A stretch of DNA of 64,000 bases, from the NCBI GenBank assembly GCA_932294295.1, contig OW028573.1, positions 57,327,829 to 57,391,828 of the forward strand, written 5' to 3'. This stretch comes from Alitta virens (lineage: Eukaryota; Annelida; Polychaeta; Phyllodocida; Nereididae). Positions within the stretch are counted from its first letter, which is position 1, and each line of letters begins with the position of its first letter. The translations under genes and the position numbers were made by a program. A model generated the notes under the pieces. The model did no database searches. It was not told the origin of the DNA and saw nothing but the letters and a program-made list of their open reading frames with translations. Below, piece after piece: positions 13,801-26,095 of the stretch.

Positions 13801-15921
13801 GCCATCCTATAGGGTCCTCTGCCTCCGAGAGCTAATTTTGAAGAAGAGATTATCAGCCAGTCTTGCTCACAGTTCAACATGGAATGAATGAAGCCAATGA
13901 ACCTACCTCCAATACATGTATTAGCCCAGCTCTATGCTCACTGGAGTGTGTCACAGGTTACTATAGTCTGTTATGGCAGGAGTTAGTTCATTGTATATTC
14001 AGTTCTGGTCCTGTTGTATTGAGCTGTATTGATATATATATTTATTCCAATATCGACGGCGGTACCTGCTGCTGCTGCTGTTGTTGTTGTCTCTAGTCCT
14101 ACCCAGCCTCTCAGCTAGACTGCAGTGCTCAGCATGTCAGCATGAACCGGTATCCCTGCCCAACTCACTCGCGGCACATGCGCACACATGCCTGGTTTGT
14201 TTACATCACGTGGGGGAGAGAACACAATAATGAGACTCACATTCATACTGTATTTGTATATTTTTCATCAATAAGTCACTGACCATAAATTAATAATCCA
14301 CAATTTTGCACGCTAGCAGTCATTATGTAAAAATTCATATGTAATAAATAAATGTTTTTGGCAATAACATGCCTGAATCTGACAATTTAATTTTTTCATA
14401 TTTTTTTTTCACCTCTATCTATACCAGACGTTTTGTTTAGAGTATGATGTTATAGTTGATCTACAACTTCAGTTTCTGAATTTATGTACATGTATATATG
14501 GTACGTTGTCTTTAAATTCCTTTTAACGCATGCTTCATGCACTTAGTTTAATCGACTTATACTTTGGTTTAATCCAGAAATGAGAGTTATTAATAAAGTT
14601 GTTGAAATATAAGCACTCTGTCTCTTTTCATTGTGATAGAATTTTGTCATATTTTTCACCGCTGTACACAGTTCGGGTAGATTTCAGCGCCCTCTCGTGT
14701 AGTATGAGACATTTTGAGGCATAGCTCGGTAAAATTCCAGATCAGATCATATAATATATATTATGTGAAATTCTTTTAATTCAATTCAAAGTATTGTTTT
14801 GGCCTTTTTGGTCATATTCCAAAGGATCGATTGCTGATACTAATTTCAATTTTGCCAAGCTCCTCAATGTTGTTTATCCACAATCTTGGATTAGTTGCTG
14901 ACCGTATTGCTAGGAGGTTATAATCAAAGATAATGCTGTCAGAGTTGCTTCTTGAGAAGGGTACATTGGAGTAGATCTGTCTGATCTGTGGATGGTGTTT
15001 CCTCAAGTGACACCTCATCAAAGATTGAGACCTTTGATGTCAGTGTGTAGGAACCAAGACAGGAAGCATGAGGATAATAATTTTTGGAGATGCTATGGTA
15101 ACTACCTGTATTATGCCAGACGTAAATACAGTTCAGAAGAGAGTGCTTGTTTTCGTGAGACATGAGGATTCTTTATGTATATTCAGAGCGGCATTGATAT
15201 CTTTCACACCACTTAGGCCTGTATATGGAATGATAATTAATAGAATTCTCTTTGAAATACACTGAAATATTTATGATTTTGTCGTCTACAAATAATAACG
15301 AAGGCACCGAGCATCTGTAAATTGCAGAAGTGCATCTCATACAGCTGCTTGAGAAGCAAGATTCCGTGAATTGTAGTTAGATTCTTTATGATATTTTACA
15401 CTGCCATAAATTTGTGAAATCGAGCTACGGGTTTTGTTTTTGTCTTCAATATGCTCTTGGTCGTTTTTAATGAACTTTCTCTTTGTTTTATGACAAACCA
15501 TATTAATGCGGCTAAAACTTAATAACTGGTCGTGATATTATGTTTCATCTCATATCCTTTTTGTGCGAAAAATAAAATAAAATATATATATAAAACAAAG
15601 CAGTTCAGGTAAGTTATTTACCCTAAGGACATCTGTATTATTCTATGCAAGATCACTGACCGTTTCGTGGATAGCGATAGGTGAGTAGCTATCAAACACA
15701 GAAGAACAAATAACCGTCCATCCCTTGCTGCTTTTAAGGGAATTAATTATTCAGGTTCAAATGTGTAAATGTTGGCTCTGTCGTATAATATTTCAATGAA
15801 TATCCAAAGACCAAGAACTAACATATGTGTAAGACTGAATACGAAGCCTGCAGCATTTCTTTGGATTGCATAAAGGGTTCAATATTTCATCGTTGGATAC
15901 TTCCTGTTAAACACTCTAACA
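10898..15921. other. Five-kilobase intergenic region, no gene recognised
   Basis: AT-rich DNA. The longest frames (11914-12258 plus; 14812-15163 minus) show no family motif, and codon use looks random. A short (CTG)n/(TTG)n run lies at about 14068-14092. I see no promoter or RNA gene that I can defend. Distal regulatory sequence for the flanking genes is possible but unproven. Confidence 0.5.
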
Positions 15922-16941
15922 ATGACAGATATGAGTTCGTCATCTCCAGTCTTTAATTATTCTGATTCACCAGTGACTTATACCTCTGAGGATGACACCA
16001 GTGCAACCACATCCATTGCTGATTCATACAGTTCTGAACTATGCTGTACAGCCAGAGAAGTATTGAAGGTGGCTTATAAATACATTCTACCTGCATCTTG
16101 TGCTCTTGGGATTATCGTCAATTGCTTTGGAATAGCCGTTTGGCTTATGCCAGGAACTAGACGAATAACCTCCATGATATATTTCCTTTTGGTGCAGATA
16201 TTGGACACTTTCATTTTAGCAACTTATATCTATAGCTATTTAATCGAATTCAATGACTCTGTGAGGTATAACCCATTACTTCTTTGTATTTGTTCATGGT
16301 GGTTCTACTATGCAATCCATTTGGACACATCTTTACTAGTTTTAGCATCACTGGAAAGACTTATTCTGGTTGTTTGGCCTCTTCGGGGACAGTCCATCAA
16401 CACTAAACATAGAATAGCTGCAATTTTGGTGTTAGTAGTTATTCTTTCTCCGATTGAAGTGCCTTATTTCTTGGTTTATTCTAGAACTTATAACAAAATC
16501 TCCCAAAGGAGGGCATGCCAAATGAATATACACCATCCCTTGTATCCCTATGCTATTAAAATCTACCCGTGGCTAGACATAACACTGTACAGTTTGATAC
16601 CAACAGCTACTTTACTCATAGTCAACACCATAATAATTTGGTCTTTAAGAAGAGTGACCTCAGCAAGCAACAGGACACATTCTCAAGTGGAATCAGTGAC
16701 AAGATCACTTTTGGTTGTGACGACAGCTTTCATCATTCTGACATCACCAATTGCTGTCCTGGTGCTACTTCGTTTTAGCCCTTACAGCCATAGTTACACG
16801 GTAGCAGGATTTATTTACGAGATTGGAACTGCGCTTCAAATTATCAACCACGCTGTGAATTTCTGGCTGTGTTTAATTTCTCTGCCTAAATATCGAAGTG
16901 AATGTGCTCTGCTAATCAAAATTATATTTTGCAGAACTTAG
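15922..16941 (+). CDS. Class A (rhodopsin-like) orphan GPCR, intronless
   Basis: A 339-residue protein with a Ser/Thr-rich extracellular N-terminus of about 50 residues and seven hydrophobic segments. TM1 holds LGIIVNCFG (conserved Asn) and TM2 QILDTF (conserved Asp). TM3 ends in LERLILVVWPL, so DRY is replaced by ERL. A Cys before TM3 (LLLCICSWW) and one in the second extracellular loop (RRACQMN) could form the usual disulfide. TM6 keeps the proline (FIILTSPIA) but lacks the CW pair. TM7 reads INHAVNFWLCLIS instead of NPxxY, a form common in invertebrate FMRFamide-receptor-like orphans. A neuropeptide-type ligand is plausible but unproven. The start is the first ATG; two further Met codons would shorten only the tail. 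Confidence 0.88.
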   Translation: MTDMSSSSPVFNYSDSPVTYTSEDDTSATTSIADSYSSELCCTAREVLKVAYKYILPASCALGIIVNCFGIAVWLMPGTRRITSMIYFLLVQILDTFILATYIYSYLIEFNDSVRYNPLLLCICSWWFYYAIHLDTSLLVLASLERLILVVWPLRGQSINTKHRIAAILVLVVILSPIEVPYFLVYSRTYNKISQRRACQMNIHHPLYPYAIKIYPWLDITLYSLIPTATLLIVNTIIIWSLRRVTSASNRTHSQVESVTRSLLVVTTAFIILTSPIAVLVLLRFSPYSHSYTVAGFIYEIGTALQIINHAVNFWLCLISLPKYRSECALLIKIIFCRT

Positions 16942-17410
16942 TCATTCCATTCATGAGCACCAGCTGTAAACTTATTTTTCTCTGAGAGCATAACTAACGC
17001 TAACACTAAGCATTAATGCTTGCTTTATCCCATGTATGACTCATTGAGACATATAGGCTTGGTGTCTTTTAAAAAGAAATTTATTGAATCGCTTATTTTT
17101 GTCCACAGTAACTGCTGAACCCATCAACATACGCCCTGAAAGTGCAGATTTTATGTCTCAATTAAAACACGAATAATTAGGATTGTGGGCGTCTGTAAAC
17201 TATTTAGGGGGTGTTTACCCCACCCGTTGTGTTTACAAGAAAGGGGACAGGGTAAATTTAGACTGGACTGCTTATTTGTCCAGCGAGTGAATGTGCCTAC
17301 AAATTGCGTGTGTGTTATGGGCGGGGACTTCAATGCACTTTCCTCGTGGCCAGATCCTTGGATACACTCCACTGCATCGAGCGCAGACCAGGGTCCATAA
17401 GAGATAGCAG

Positions 17411-17895
17411 TGCATGTAGATAACAAGAGTCGGACACATGATGACTTACTGACAAAATCACCACAGCCTGAGGACATGGGTCGGAGCAACAAGAGTCCAC
17501 TGACCAGCACAACTGACCTGCACCCTGATGGTAATAGGCACACATGCAAAGACAATGAATTCAACAACAGTCACAATGGCTCACATTGTGAATGCAAAGA
17601 CGCACTAGTGAACATGACATCATGTACAAGTGCACCCACACCTACAATCACAGCTTGTTCACTCGATCCACAAAGATCCAAAGGGGATCCAGATGGAACC
17701 AGACAACCGGACTGCCACAGACTGGTGCCCGATAATTCACGTGAGAAAGACGAGGACACGAAATCCAAGAAAAAAGGCAGAAAAAGGAAGAAGAAAGAGA
17801 GAAGTAGAGCTGAGGAGACTAATGTATGTGTAGCCACGGTTGCAGAAGAATACCAAAACACTTGTCAAAACACATGCAACAAAAATTATCCAAAG
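17411..17895 (+). CDS. Exon A of the basic Ser-rich gene
   Basis: Coding to the donor AAG|GTGAGC at 17895/17896. The left limit is uncertain: the frame is open back to a stop at 17398-17400, a CAG acceptor candidate ends at 17410, and the first in-frame ATG is at 17476. Confidence 0.55.
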
Positions 17896-20800
17896 GTGAG
17901 CATGCAAAGATCTGGTCTAAAAACCGTATTGAGTCACATTAAACAGAATCACATAGGCGAAATCTGAGCGTGTTATGTAGACACGTAAAAACATGCTTGG
18001 AAACACGATATGGTTTTTAGAGTTATAGTAATGTCAATCATTTTGTGAAATTCCCTGGCATACTTGACAACTTGAATACACAAAAGAAAAACATTATGTG
18101 AGACGAAAACGTGTTTACAATTTACATAATATTAAAATATATTAAGGTGTCTAAGACTACGTCTGTATTTTAGATCGTCATCACTTCACCAGATGCAGAG
18201 AGCCCTCAGAGGACAGAGCAGTCTGAGCAGATGAGAGAGGACACCCCACCGCCAGAGGGAACTGAAGGGCACAATATGGCCGCTGGCAAGAAGGGCAAGA
18301 AAAGAAGGAAGAAATCCAAAGGGCCTGGTGGTCACGAAACTAGCAGATGTTTAGAGGACGATGACCTCACCCAGGAAAAACCAGAAGACAACATCACGAC
18401 CACTCTCGGGGATCACGAGAGTTCCATCGAAACTAGTACCAGTCACACTTCACCCAGTAAGTCGACTGGTGCCAATAACGACATGCAGCTGCGTCAGTCT
18501 CCTGGGCAAAACAGGATTAGGGCAAAATTGGAGGCCAATGCTGCAGGGCTTGAGGAGCTGCATATCTTGAAGCAAAGTCAACTGGCCAAAGTCCAGGAGG
18601 CCCTTGCTATGGTCAAGCAACGGTGTAGACCTGAACTGAATGCCTCTCACATGGTAAGCCACTTTTTATTAAATGATACTGACTGACAGTAGGCGATACA
18701 GCGTATGGAATAAAACTGATACACATACATGTACAAGTATCTAAACAGATAGGTAAAAAGCAAAAATGACTGCATACAATAGTCAACAGAAGACAATATT
18801 AGCCACAATTTCTGACCACAAAGGTATATACAAGAAAATGACGTGTATAGAAATTGCGAAACACGAGTATAGACAACAATTATGTATAATTGTATATGTC
18901 TGACAGAAGTAGTCAATCTCTCAAAGTTATTGTATTGCAGCAGGCCCATAAGTAAAGTTTACTTATATATGAGCATTGAGCTTGTAATTCAATCATATAT
19001 ATGTACATGTATATTACGCAGTAACTGGTGATAAAATAACATCGACATCGTTAGAATTTAAAAAATCTAGTTAGGGAGCCAACTTGCCAAACTGGAAGTA
19101 AAAATGAATGGAAGAGGGAAAGAAACTCTTGGATATAATTTGGTGAAATTGGTCAATTTCACGGGGATGTGGTTGCATAGACAATGACTGACCACCTGTT
19201 TTCGTTACAGCTTGGTCATGCATGGCTTTGAAGTTTAATGTCGTGCTAGACAAAATGAAAAAACCAGTGGCATATTTGCTTATTAAATGTCTGAAATCAT
19301 GCAATCACAGCCTTTACGTCAGGCATCTGTATGTCATACTTAGAATTACATTTAATGAAGCGACTCCAATCTTTTGTATATTTCAGACATACTCCACAAT
19401 TTTAGTGTCTTTGTTAAGATTTATTTGTCACGATTTTCAGGATATATGACACCCTTTTCCTGTTTGCAGAATACGCGTTTGTTAATTTAACGCCAGTAAT
19501 GAAATTTGCCAGAGAACACGTTGCCATGAGTAATTAATCTGAAATGTTTATTTATGTCCTCAAAAAATCCACACGTCATGTTGACTAACTCAGCAATATT
19601 ATTTTTAGCTGTTGTAAAGTAGTACCCAGTTCTACTGTACCCATGGTCCTTTGTGATGATTCGTGATGAAGCTAATTATACAAGGTGTAACATTGATGTT
19701 CAGATTGTCCAGGCACCAGGAATGAGGGAGGGGTTAAAATATTTGAACAGAAATATGTAACAAGAATGTTCTATATTAGTTGCAAGAATGTTACGTTTCA
19801 CGTAAAAACACAGTCGTAAAGATGGAGAGCTTGCCAAGAAAGGAAACTGCACTTGTCAATGACATTCACTCAAAATCTAAACTGCCCAAGAAAGTTAGCT
19901 CCAGGATCTTATTTATATAACACTTGCATGCAAGACCAAGGTCCTTTGCCTGGTTGTGAATTTTTATTGCAAATCTGTCAAAATGTTAGTCATAATTTCA
20001 AAAATGTCCTTGAAAAGACAACAAAAGATTTCAATATCAGTACAATTGTTATGCAAAGACGTAATAAACATAACAAAACATGAATGTTTTGACCGTTCGT
20101 TGAAGCTTTACCAATATTTGCAATAGCATAAATTATGCTCTTTACGTCAAAGCAGTGCAGTGATTATGTTTACTCAACATGCAACATAATTTTTTGGACT
20201 ACTACATGACAGTAGTACGTGTGTGTCTCAGGACTATAAATGACTGCCACAAACTACTGAATGGGGTTGTAAGTTCAATATTGTTTAAAGTTACCTACAA
20301 AGGAAATGTTGAAAATTAAATTAATTTCACTAGACTCGTTTTAGTTGTCAATGCTAAGTCAAAGTTGAAATGAAGAAGGCCATTTGGCTTGTGGCATATT
20401 GCAGCAATGCAGTGAATTTGATATTAACAAGCTTGCTATCAACCTAATAAGACAGGTTTGACAACATAGCCTGACAAAGTAAGCAGTGGATCATGTTTAA
20501 GTGTTGCACAGTATACTGAGTCAAATGCTTTTGTGGGGTCCGCTGTTGACCTTGTGTACCGAAAGCGTCGGCGTCTGTTATAAGATTACGGGGCCTCAGG
20601 TCATGCTGAACAGAACTACAGGCTCAATGGTGTTTTGAAAGACTGCCACTTTCCTAATGAGGTGGCTGGGCCTTTCTCATTGCACTCTCGGTTAAATGTG
20701 AGCATGTGGGACAATGTGCAAGAGGCATACGATATGTCATAGGGTATGCAGCTGTACTTTCATGGGACTCCATGGTACTTTGGTGTCTACCCTTGGCATT

Positions 20801-22697
20801 TACTATAAGCAAGATGACCTTTACAGTGTAATAAACAAAGGCTTCAAGTGAATTTGTTTTCCGGCCAAAAGAAAGTACATGTATTTACATATTTTTTTAG
20901 AATTATTAATAGTTAACACAAAAGAAGAGTAATTAAAAGGTTTTTTTTTTTGGTTTTTTTTTAAGATTTGCAGTTGGTCCAAGATTACATGCCAGATCGG
21001 CTAGAAACCAGTGCGATGTCGATACAATGTCAATACATCGAGAAATCAGTGTTATCATAATAAATTACATTGTGTTTCAGAGTCCTCCTATGTCACCAAG
21101 TCGCCTTGGTCTGAAGAGCTTCTCCTGGTCTTTTGATGCCTCAAACGGGTCCTCTTCCTCCTTATACAACGAACCAATCAGTGAAGCAGACGAAGACTTG
21201 ATGCGCCCTCGTGCGGCCACTTTTAGCTCCAGCAAAGATGGTGAACCATCCACATCCCCATTACCTTCTCGTAACTCTACTCCATTAAGAAGACAATTCA
21301 CACAAACAAGGAGTTTAAGTGGCACCAAATTGACCTACAGTTTCCCTAGTCCAATGCATGCAGTTCTACTTCAGTATGAATCACTGTCATCGATTGATGG
21401 AAAAGAAGAAGACAAAAAACAGGACTCATTTCCAGAAGAAGATGGTCAAACAGAAGAAAATAAAGAATCCCTAAACCATCACAGCATTGTTCGTAGACGA
21501 GATGTTCATGGTGAAGACCACAAGACTGTAGTGAAACCCGATGCTAATTCGAACAATATAAAATCTGTGAAAAGAAGAAGTGATTCAGGTCTCCTGGATA
21601 TGAGACATATTCTGAGAGAACTTAGTCAGGAAGAGTTGAATTCTCCAACATCTGATATCAAGAACGTGGAGTACCCCTTTAAGAAACTAACCCGAAGTGC
21701 TTCAATGGGTGCCTATGATAAGAAAGCTGAAAACCGAAAATTTGTCCGAAGCAATTCATTTAGAAAAGCAAGGTCCCAAAATAAACCTACAAAACGAAAT
21801 TTTGACAAAGAAAATGAATGGTTGTCCGAAAACAATAAACCTACGATTGAACCAATGAACCAGAGATCACACAGTTATAATGTTACAAAATCAATAGTTG
21901 AAGCAAGGAAACAAAATCCAATCCTACAAACACGAGTACGAAGTTTTTCATTAAGCGAAAGCCGGTCACCAGCAGCGAAGCGAATGGTCCTGCTCAGAGA
22001 TAATAGTGTTTCATGCACAGACATTGACAAGTCACCAGATCCTAACAAATCTTCCTTGCCCCAAAAGCCAAAATGTACCGACAGCTCAGATGATGAAGAT
22101 GTTGAAAAGATGCAGGGTACAAAAGCTGTTAACCCTTCTGGCTTTTACCCCATGAACAATGAACATGCTGGTTTGAGCTCTACCAGCCTATCCGATCTCC
22201 ATTCGGGAGACCCATCAGCAGCCAAAACCAAACCAAAGAGCAAAGTCATGTCAATGATGACAAAACTGCGAAGTCATGGATCGCTCGATCATCTCTTCCA
22301 AAAACGCTGGAGGAACTCATTGAGTAAGATTGATCTCAACGTTAATGAAGGATCTTCTCCGGAATGGGACTACCCAACAAGACATCGGTCTGTGTCAGAT
22401 TTAAACCCAAAAAGAAGGTACAGCACTGTGGTCTTCCCCGATATGACTGTCATATCTATGCCAGAAAGGTCATGTCCAGTCATTGAGAACATTAGCAGGG
22501 AGAGTAATCACTCTAAGAAGTCCTTTCATTCTATGGAGAAGGATGAGCTTGCGATAAACACAAAAACAGTCCTCTGTGGTTCATCTCATAATGTTAGTCA
22601 ATCTCATTCTGTGGCCAGAGCAGAAAGTCTGACTAAACCTAATTACCTGAAGTTGAAAAGACGACCAGGTTTGTCAGTAACACAAGCAGCTTGTTAA
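17411..22697 (+). CDS. Three-exon gene, basic Ser-rich protein of unknown function
   Basis: Three exons join without breaking frame: A to 17895 (donor AAG|GTGAGC), B 18174-18653 (acceptor TTTTAG, donor ATG|GTAAGC) and C 21081-22697 (acceptor TTTCAG, stop TAA). Both introns are phase 0. From the in-frame Met at 17476 the product has 838 residues; an upstream exon joined at CAG before 17411 is also possible. Exon A contains a Lys/Arg block (KKKGRKRKKKERSR) and exon B a second one (GKKGKKRRKKSK), both nuclear-localisation-like. They are followed by a helical, coiled-coil-like stretch (RAKLEANAAGLEELHILKQS). Exon C is rich in Ser, Arg and Lys with many RSxS-type sites (RSASMG, RSNSFRK, RHRSVSD), as in phosphoregulated scaffold proteins. 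No catalytic domain is visible. AATAAA occurs near 23045. I do not recognise the family. Confidence 0.72.
18174..18653 (+). CDS. Exon B of the basic Ser-rich gene
   Basis: 160 codons between acceptor TGTATTTTAG and donor GTAAGC, phase 0 at both ends. It encodes the second Lys/Arg block and the coiled-coil-like helix. Confidence 0.7.
18654..21080 (+). other. Intron between exons B and C
   Basis: A 2.4-kb phase-0 intron, AT-rich with a T-run near 20940. Frames inside it (e.g. 19853-20083) show no domain and no splice context. Confidence 0.6.
21081..22697 (+). CDS. Terminal exon C of the basic Ser-rich gene
   Basis: 539 codons including the stop. The frame is also open upstream to 21027, but those 18 codons precede a clear acceptor (TTGTGTTTCAG at 21070-21080) and are intronic. 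The exon starts SPPMSPSRLGLKSFSW. Arg-rich Ser motifs recur throughout. Confidence 0.8.
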   Translation, partial: SPPMSPSRLGLKSFSWSFDASNGSSSSLYNEPISEADEDLMRPRAATFSSSKDGEPSTSPLPSRNSTPLRRQFTQTRSLSGTKLTYSFPSPMHAVLLQYESLSSIDGKEEDKKQDSFPEEDGQTEENKESLNHHSIVRRRDVHGEDHKTVVKPDANSNNIKSVKRRSDSGLLDMRHILRELSQEELNSPTSDIKNVEYPFKKLTRSASMGAYDKKAENRKFVRSNSFRKARSQNKPTKRNFDKENEWLSENNKPTIEPMNQRSHSYNVTKSIVEARKQNPILQTRVRSFSLSESRSPAAKRMVLLRDNSVSCTDIDKSPDPNKSSLPQKPKCTDSSDDEDVEKMQGTKAVNPSGFYPMNNEHAGLSSTSLSDLHSGDPSAAKTKPKSKVMSMMTKLRSHGSLDHLFQKRWRNSLSKIDLNVNEGSSPEWDYPTRHRSVSDLNPKRRYSTVVFPDMTVISMPERSCPVIENISRESNHSKKSFHSMEKDELAINTKTVLCGSSHNVSQSHSVARAESLTKPNYLKLKRRPGLSVTQAAC

Positions 22698-23384
22698 AAA
22701 CAAGAACACCAATACAGCTATAGGCCTATACTACAATATTCACTCCAGCACGCCCAGTTTGCGACCAGCTTTTGTCATTACACAAATGTTCGAAGTTTTG
22801 ATTCACATTTACAATTTTTAGACCTATTTAAACCAGTCTGCATTGTGATATTTCAACGAGGTTCCCATGAACTGAGAATTTTATTAAAATATGTTTTATT
22901 GTAATGCACTTGTATGACACATTTGCACATACTGTTAAGCCTGGTGAAATGAATGTGAAATGAAGGCATGTCTGTATAATGTTCACATGGGTTTATTTTA
23001 TTTTATGCGCACAATTAAAAAATGTAATGTGATAAAAGTTGGAAAATAAAATTGTGATGCCATATTTCTTATTATGTTATTGACACACTGATTTTTTTTT
23101 TATATATATATTTTTGTGAAGGACGAATGCACTAAATCAATCCAAACAGCGCAACCTCGTGTTCTCCGTTAGAAATATCAGTAAAACTTACACATGTATA
23201 CATATCCAGCCACGAGGCTAAAGCATTTTACTACTTATCATATAGCATAAAATATTAAAAAAAAACAAAAAACATTAATATATATGACTTAAGGTCTCTA
23301 TACTTATTTTCCCTAACAATGAACTATGACAAAATCAACATGGAAATATAGTTCTACATATATGTATCAGAATGTGAAATTAAA
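22698..23384. other. 3' UTR of the basic Ser-rich gene, then intergenic
   Basis: The first 350 bases probably form the 3' UTR, ending at AATAAA near 23045. The rest is AT-rich without features. Confidence 0.5.
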
Positions 23385-24195
23385 AGGGGAAGGCGGGGTA
23401 AAACGGGACCACATGGCAAAATGGGGTAGTGAAAATTATCTTATTCTTTAGCGCTGCCAGCATGTTTAAATAGCATAAATTTACTGATTACATCACAAAG
23501 GCATCCATGACGGTCATTTTGAAAGATGCATACGCTTTGTGTCAGGTCGCCATGGAAAAATATATTTTTCTTAAAATAGTTAGCTTGTTTGTCATTAATA
23601 GCATATATTGAAGGTGATACATTAATGTATGGTATTCACTCTGGTACTATAGTTACCATAGTTAATTTTCAGTAGAACATTTTGAGTGTAATAGACATAG
23701 TTTGTTTTGGTTGATTAATTTCACGAATAAAGTCAGTGTGGGGCAAAATGGGGACGTATGGTGGGGCAAAATGGGATCACCCAGATACCATTGCTGGAGT
23801 CCCCATTTTACCCTTATTTTTTTTAGCCATGAAATTACAGAACCTATTTTTGTTATTGAAACTGTGCCATGGATATTTAATTATATAAGATATATGCTTC
23901 AGAGCGTACGAGTTACGTAACCCCTAAATAGCCTTAACTTACAACATTGAGGAATTCATCTTTGACCGCCCATTCCAAGAGTATTGGCCACTTAATCTTT
24001 ACAAGACTTACGGTATTCATATTTAAAACTGAATATTACATTATTTTAATTTTGTGGTCATCATAAAAGAGGGAATTGAACTGATTAATTTGTCAACTCT
24101 TGACAGTTTTGTAATAATTTGGTGATTTTACAATAAAACCCCTCTAAGCTATAGGGATTAAAAGTTAGCGTCTTAATTTTGCCCCGCCTTCCCCT
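23385..24195. mobile_element. Non-autonomous DNA transposon, 811 bp, with terminal inverted repeats
   Basis: The left end reads AGGGGAAGGCGGGGTAAAA and the right end is its near-perfect complement, ending TTTTGCCCCGCCTTCCCCT. Inside, the motif GGCAAAATGGGG recurs (about 23415, 23740 and 23765). There is no transposase frame. I could not find a convincing target-site duplication, so the superfamily is open. Confidence 0.8.
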
Positions 24196-24302
24196 ATCTG
24201 TACTAATGCCTTTTACAAATCCAGTTATACATATAAATGTAATTATTGCCAAGGGCATAGTATTAATAGTATAACAGCTGGTATGCAGCTTCTAGTTACA
24301 TC

Positions 24303-24515
24303 TACAGTTATAGTTCCATAAAATATGGTTGACTCCGGACAGCTGTTGCGACCTATGGCTGTAGCTATAACTGGCTAAAGCCAGCCACTTCTGTCTACTC
24401 CTAGTTTAAAACTCTCAACTTACGCACTAGATGGTGCTGCATGTACCTCACACTTTCAGTATAGCCAGACAGTTCCGTTTAGCTTCATTTGACAGTTTTA
24501 ATGGAACTAACTGTA
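24303..24515 (-). mobile_element. MITE family A, copy 2 (complete, 213 bp)
   Basis: Both ends are present: left TACAGTTATAGTTCCATAAA and, on the other strand, TACAGTTAGTTCCATTAAAA. The body contains the family blocks in inverted orientation (AGTTCCGTTTAG, TAGCTATAACTGGCTA). TA at each end fits a TA target site, as for Tc1/mariner-derived MITEs. Confidence 0.8.
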
Positions 24516-25709
24516 CTTCCCTAAAGTCTGCCAAACAAGGCATGACATTAGGCCCTTTAGAATACCGGACACTATACAGGAGGTCCATGCCTGTTTGAAT
24601 ACGAGCTGTGAGGATACCTTAGTCTTGAGACATGCTTTTTCCAAGTTCAAGACCACATCCACATAATTGCACTCCTTCTCTACGAAGTTGGTCATGAGGT
24701 CATCATAGCCCTTCATATGGCCAGTTTGGCTTCCTTTGAAAGGGAATAACAGTTTTTTTTTGGTGTGAGCAAGGATTCGTCTAGTTTGCCTTCTGCAGTC
24801 TCTTCCTTATCAATTCACTCTTCCCGTGGTTCTCATCAGGAACTTCAGTTTGTTCATTTTGAATTTCTACCTCTCATTATTGAGCGTTTTTGGAGCCCTC
24901 CGGCACTGCTTCCACTAGAAGAACCGGTGTTTCTCGACAGTTCTGGAGCCAAGGATGCTCTTTTATGAAGCAAACGTGATGTTCTGCGACCGGCTGGTTG
25001 TCATGACCTGTTGCCTTTCTGATTGTGGCATCACATCTTCTTCGAATGAATTCTCTCTGGAAGTTACTCAGATGGAGAGTGTTTATGTCTACGTCTGTGC
25101 TTTTTTTATTGGAGGCAGGTTTAGAGCTTTGGCAGAGACCTATTTTTCTGTCATCTTGATCTACTGATTCCCTTGGTTTATGCCGCTTTGTAGAGGATTG
25201 GAAGACTTCTCACTTTTATATGCACGATAACCTCTTTTGCCAGTAGATGGTGACTCGCAATTTTGCTGAATATATAATATTTTCTCGCACATTTTTCGGA
25301 TTCCGTCAAAACTGCAGTAAAACTTTATTTTCTCGCAAAATTGCGAGATTTCTCATAAATACTATGTCCATCACTGGGCCGCTGCGCATGCGTCAAACGC
25401 CAAATTGGCGGCAACTACGAAAGATCGCCGACTACCAAGCTTACAATGTAATAGATCCAAAATCGATCGGTAAATTTGTTAGATTATTGTTTTCCTCATA
25501 TTTTGGAACTAACCTGGTGATCTCCAACCTAATAACGACAAATTCAACCCTTTAGTATTGATTTCAGTGGAACAATATGTTTTTTTTGATAATCTCTTTG
25601 ATTAGCTACTGTTCAAAATAGCCCGTTAATAATCTTGACAACTGTTACAGTAGTAATTTTTGTCTGTCTAAAATTAATGGCCCGTAGCTGTTTTCACTAA
25701 CACAGTCAA
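24516..25709. other. Intergenic, no gene recognised
   Basis: Frames of 67-102 codons (24765-24968, 24955-25167, 25247-25555) have no recognisable motif, promoter or splice context. Old transposon sequence is possible. Confidence 0.45.
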
Positions 25710-26095
25710 CATAGTTAGTTTAAATAAAAATGGCCTGTCAAATTAAACTTAGAAAAACCTAGACAACTTCTGCTATACGATGCTACCTGCCACTAAACGG
25801 AACTGTCTAGCTGTAGCTGGCTGCTCAAAGCCGAATCTAAAAGTACATATGCAGCACCATTTGGTGCCTAAGTTGTCATTTCTTGTTGAAGAGATGCATG
25901 TCTATTGCTAATACATATCTAAGATACATTAGATAAATTTCTTACATTCACTAAGGTTTACATATTTATCAGTGGTGGTAGGTGTAAGCTGACTATAAAG
26001 TAGAAGTAGACAGAAGCAGCTGGCTTCAGCAGCTACAGCCAGGAATAGGTTGCTACAGCTGTCTAGAGTGGATCATATTTAATGAAACTTACTGT
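25710..26095 (+). mobile_element. MITE family A, copy 3
   Basis: The left terminus is diverged (ATAGTTAGTTTAAAT); the right terminus TTTAATGAAACTTACTGTA matches the inverted family end. Internal blocks match copies 1 and 4: GGCCTGTCAAATTAAAC, CTAAACGGAACTGTCT, GCAGCACCATTTGGTGCC. Confidence 0.8.

Noticed and set aside
14812..15163. Two overlapping minus-strand frames as a possible retroelement piece
   Set aside because: No RT, integrase, gag or other motif could be recognised.
21027..21080. N-terminal extension of the long frame before the basic Ser-rich terminal exon
   Set aside because: A canonical acceptor at 21070-21080 and phase agreement with exon B show these 18 codons are intronic.
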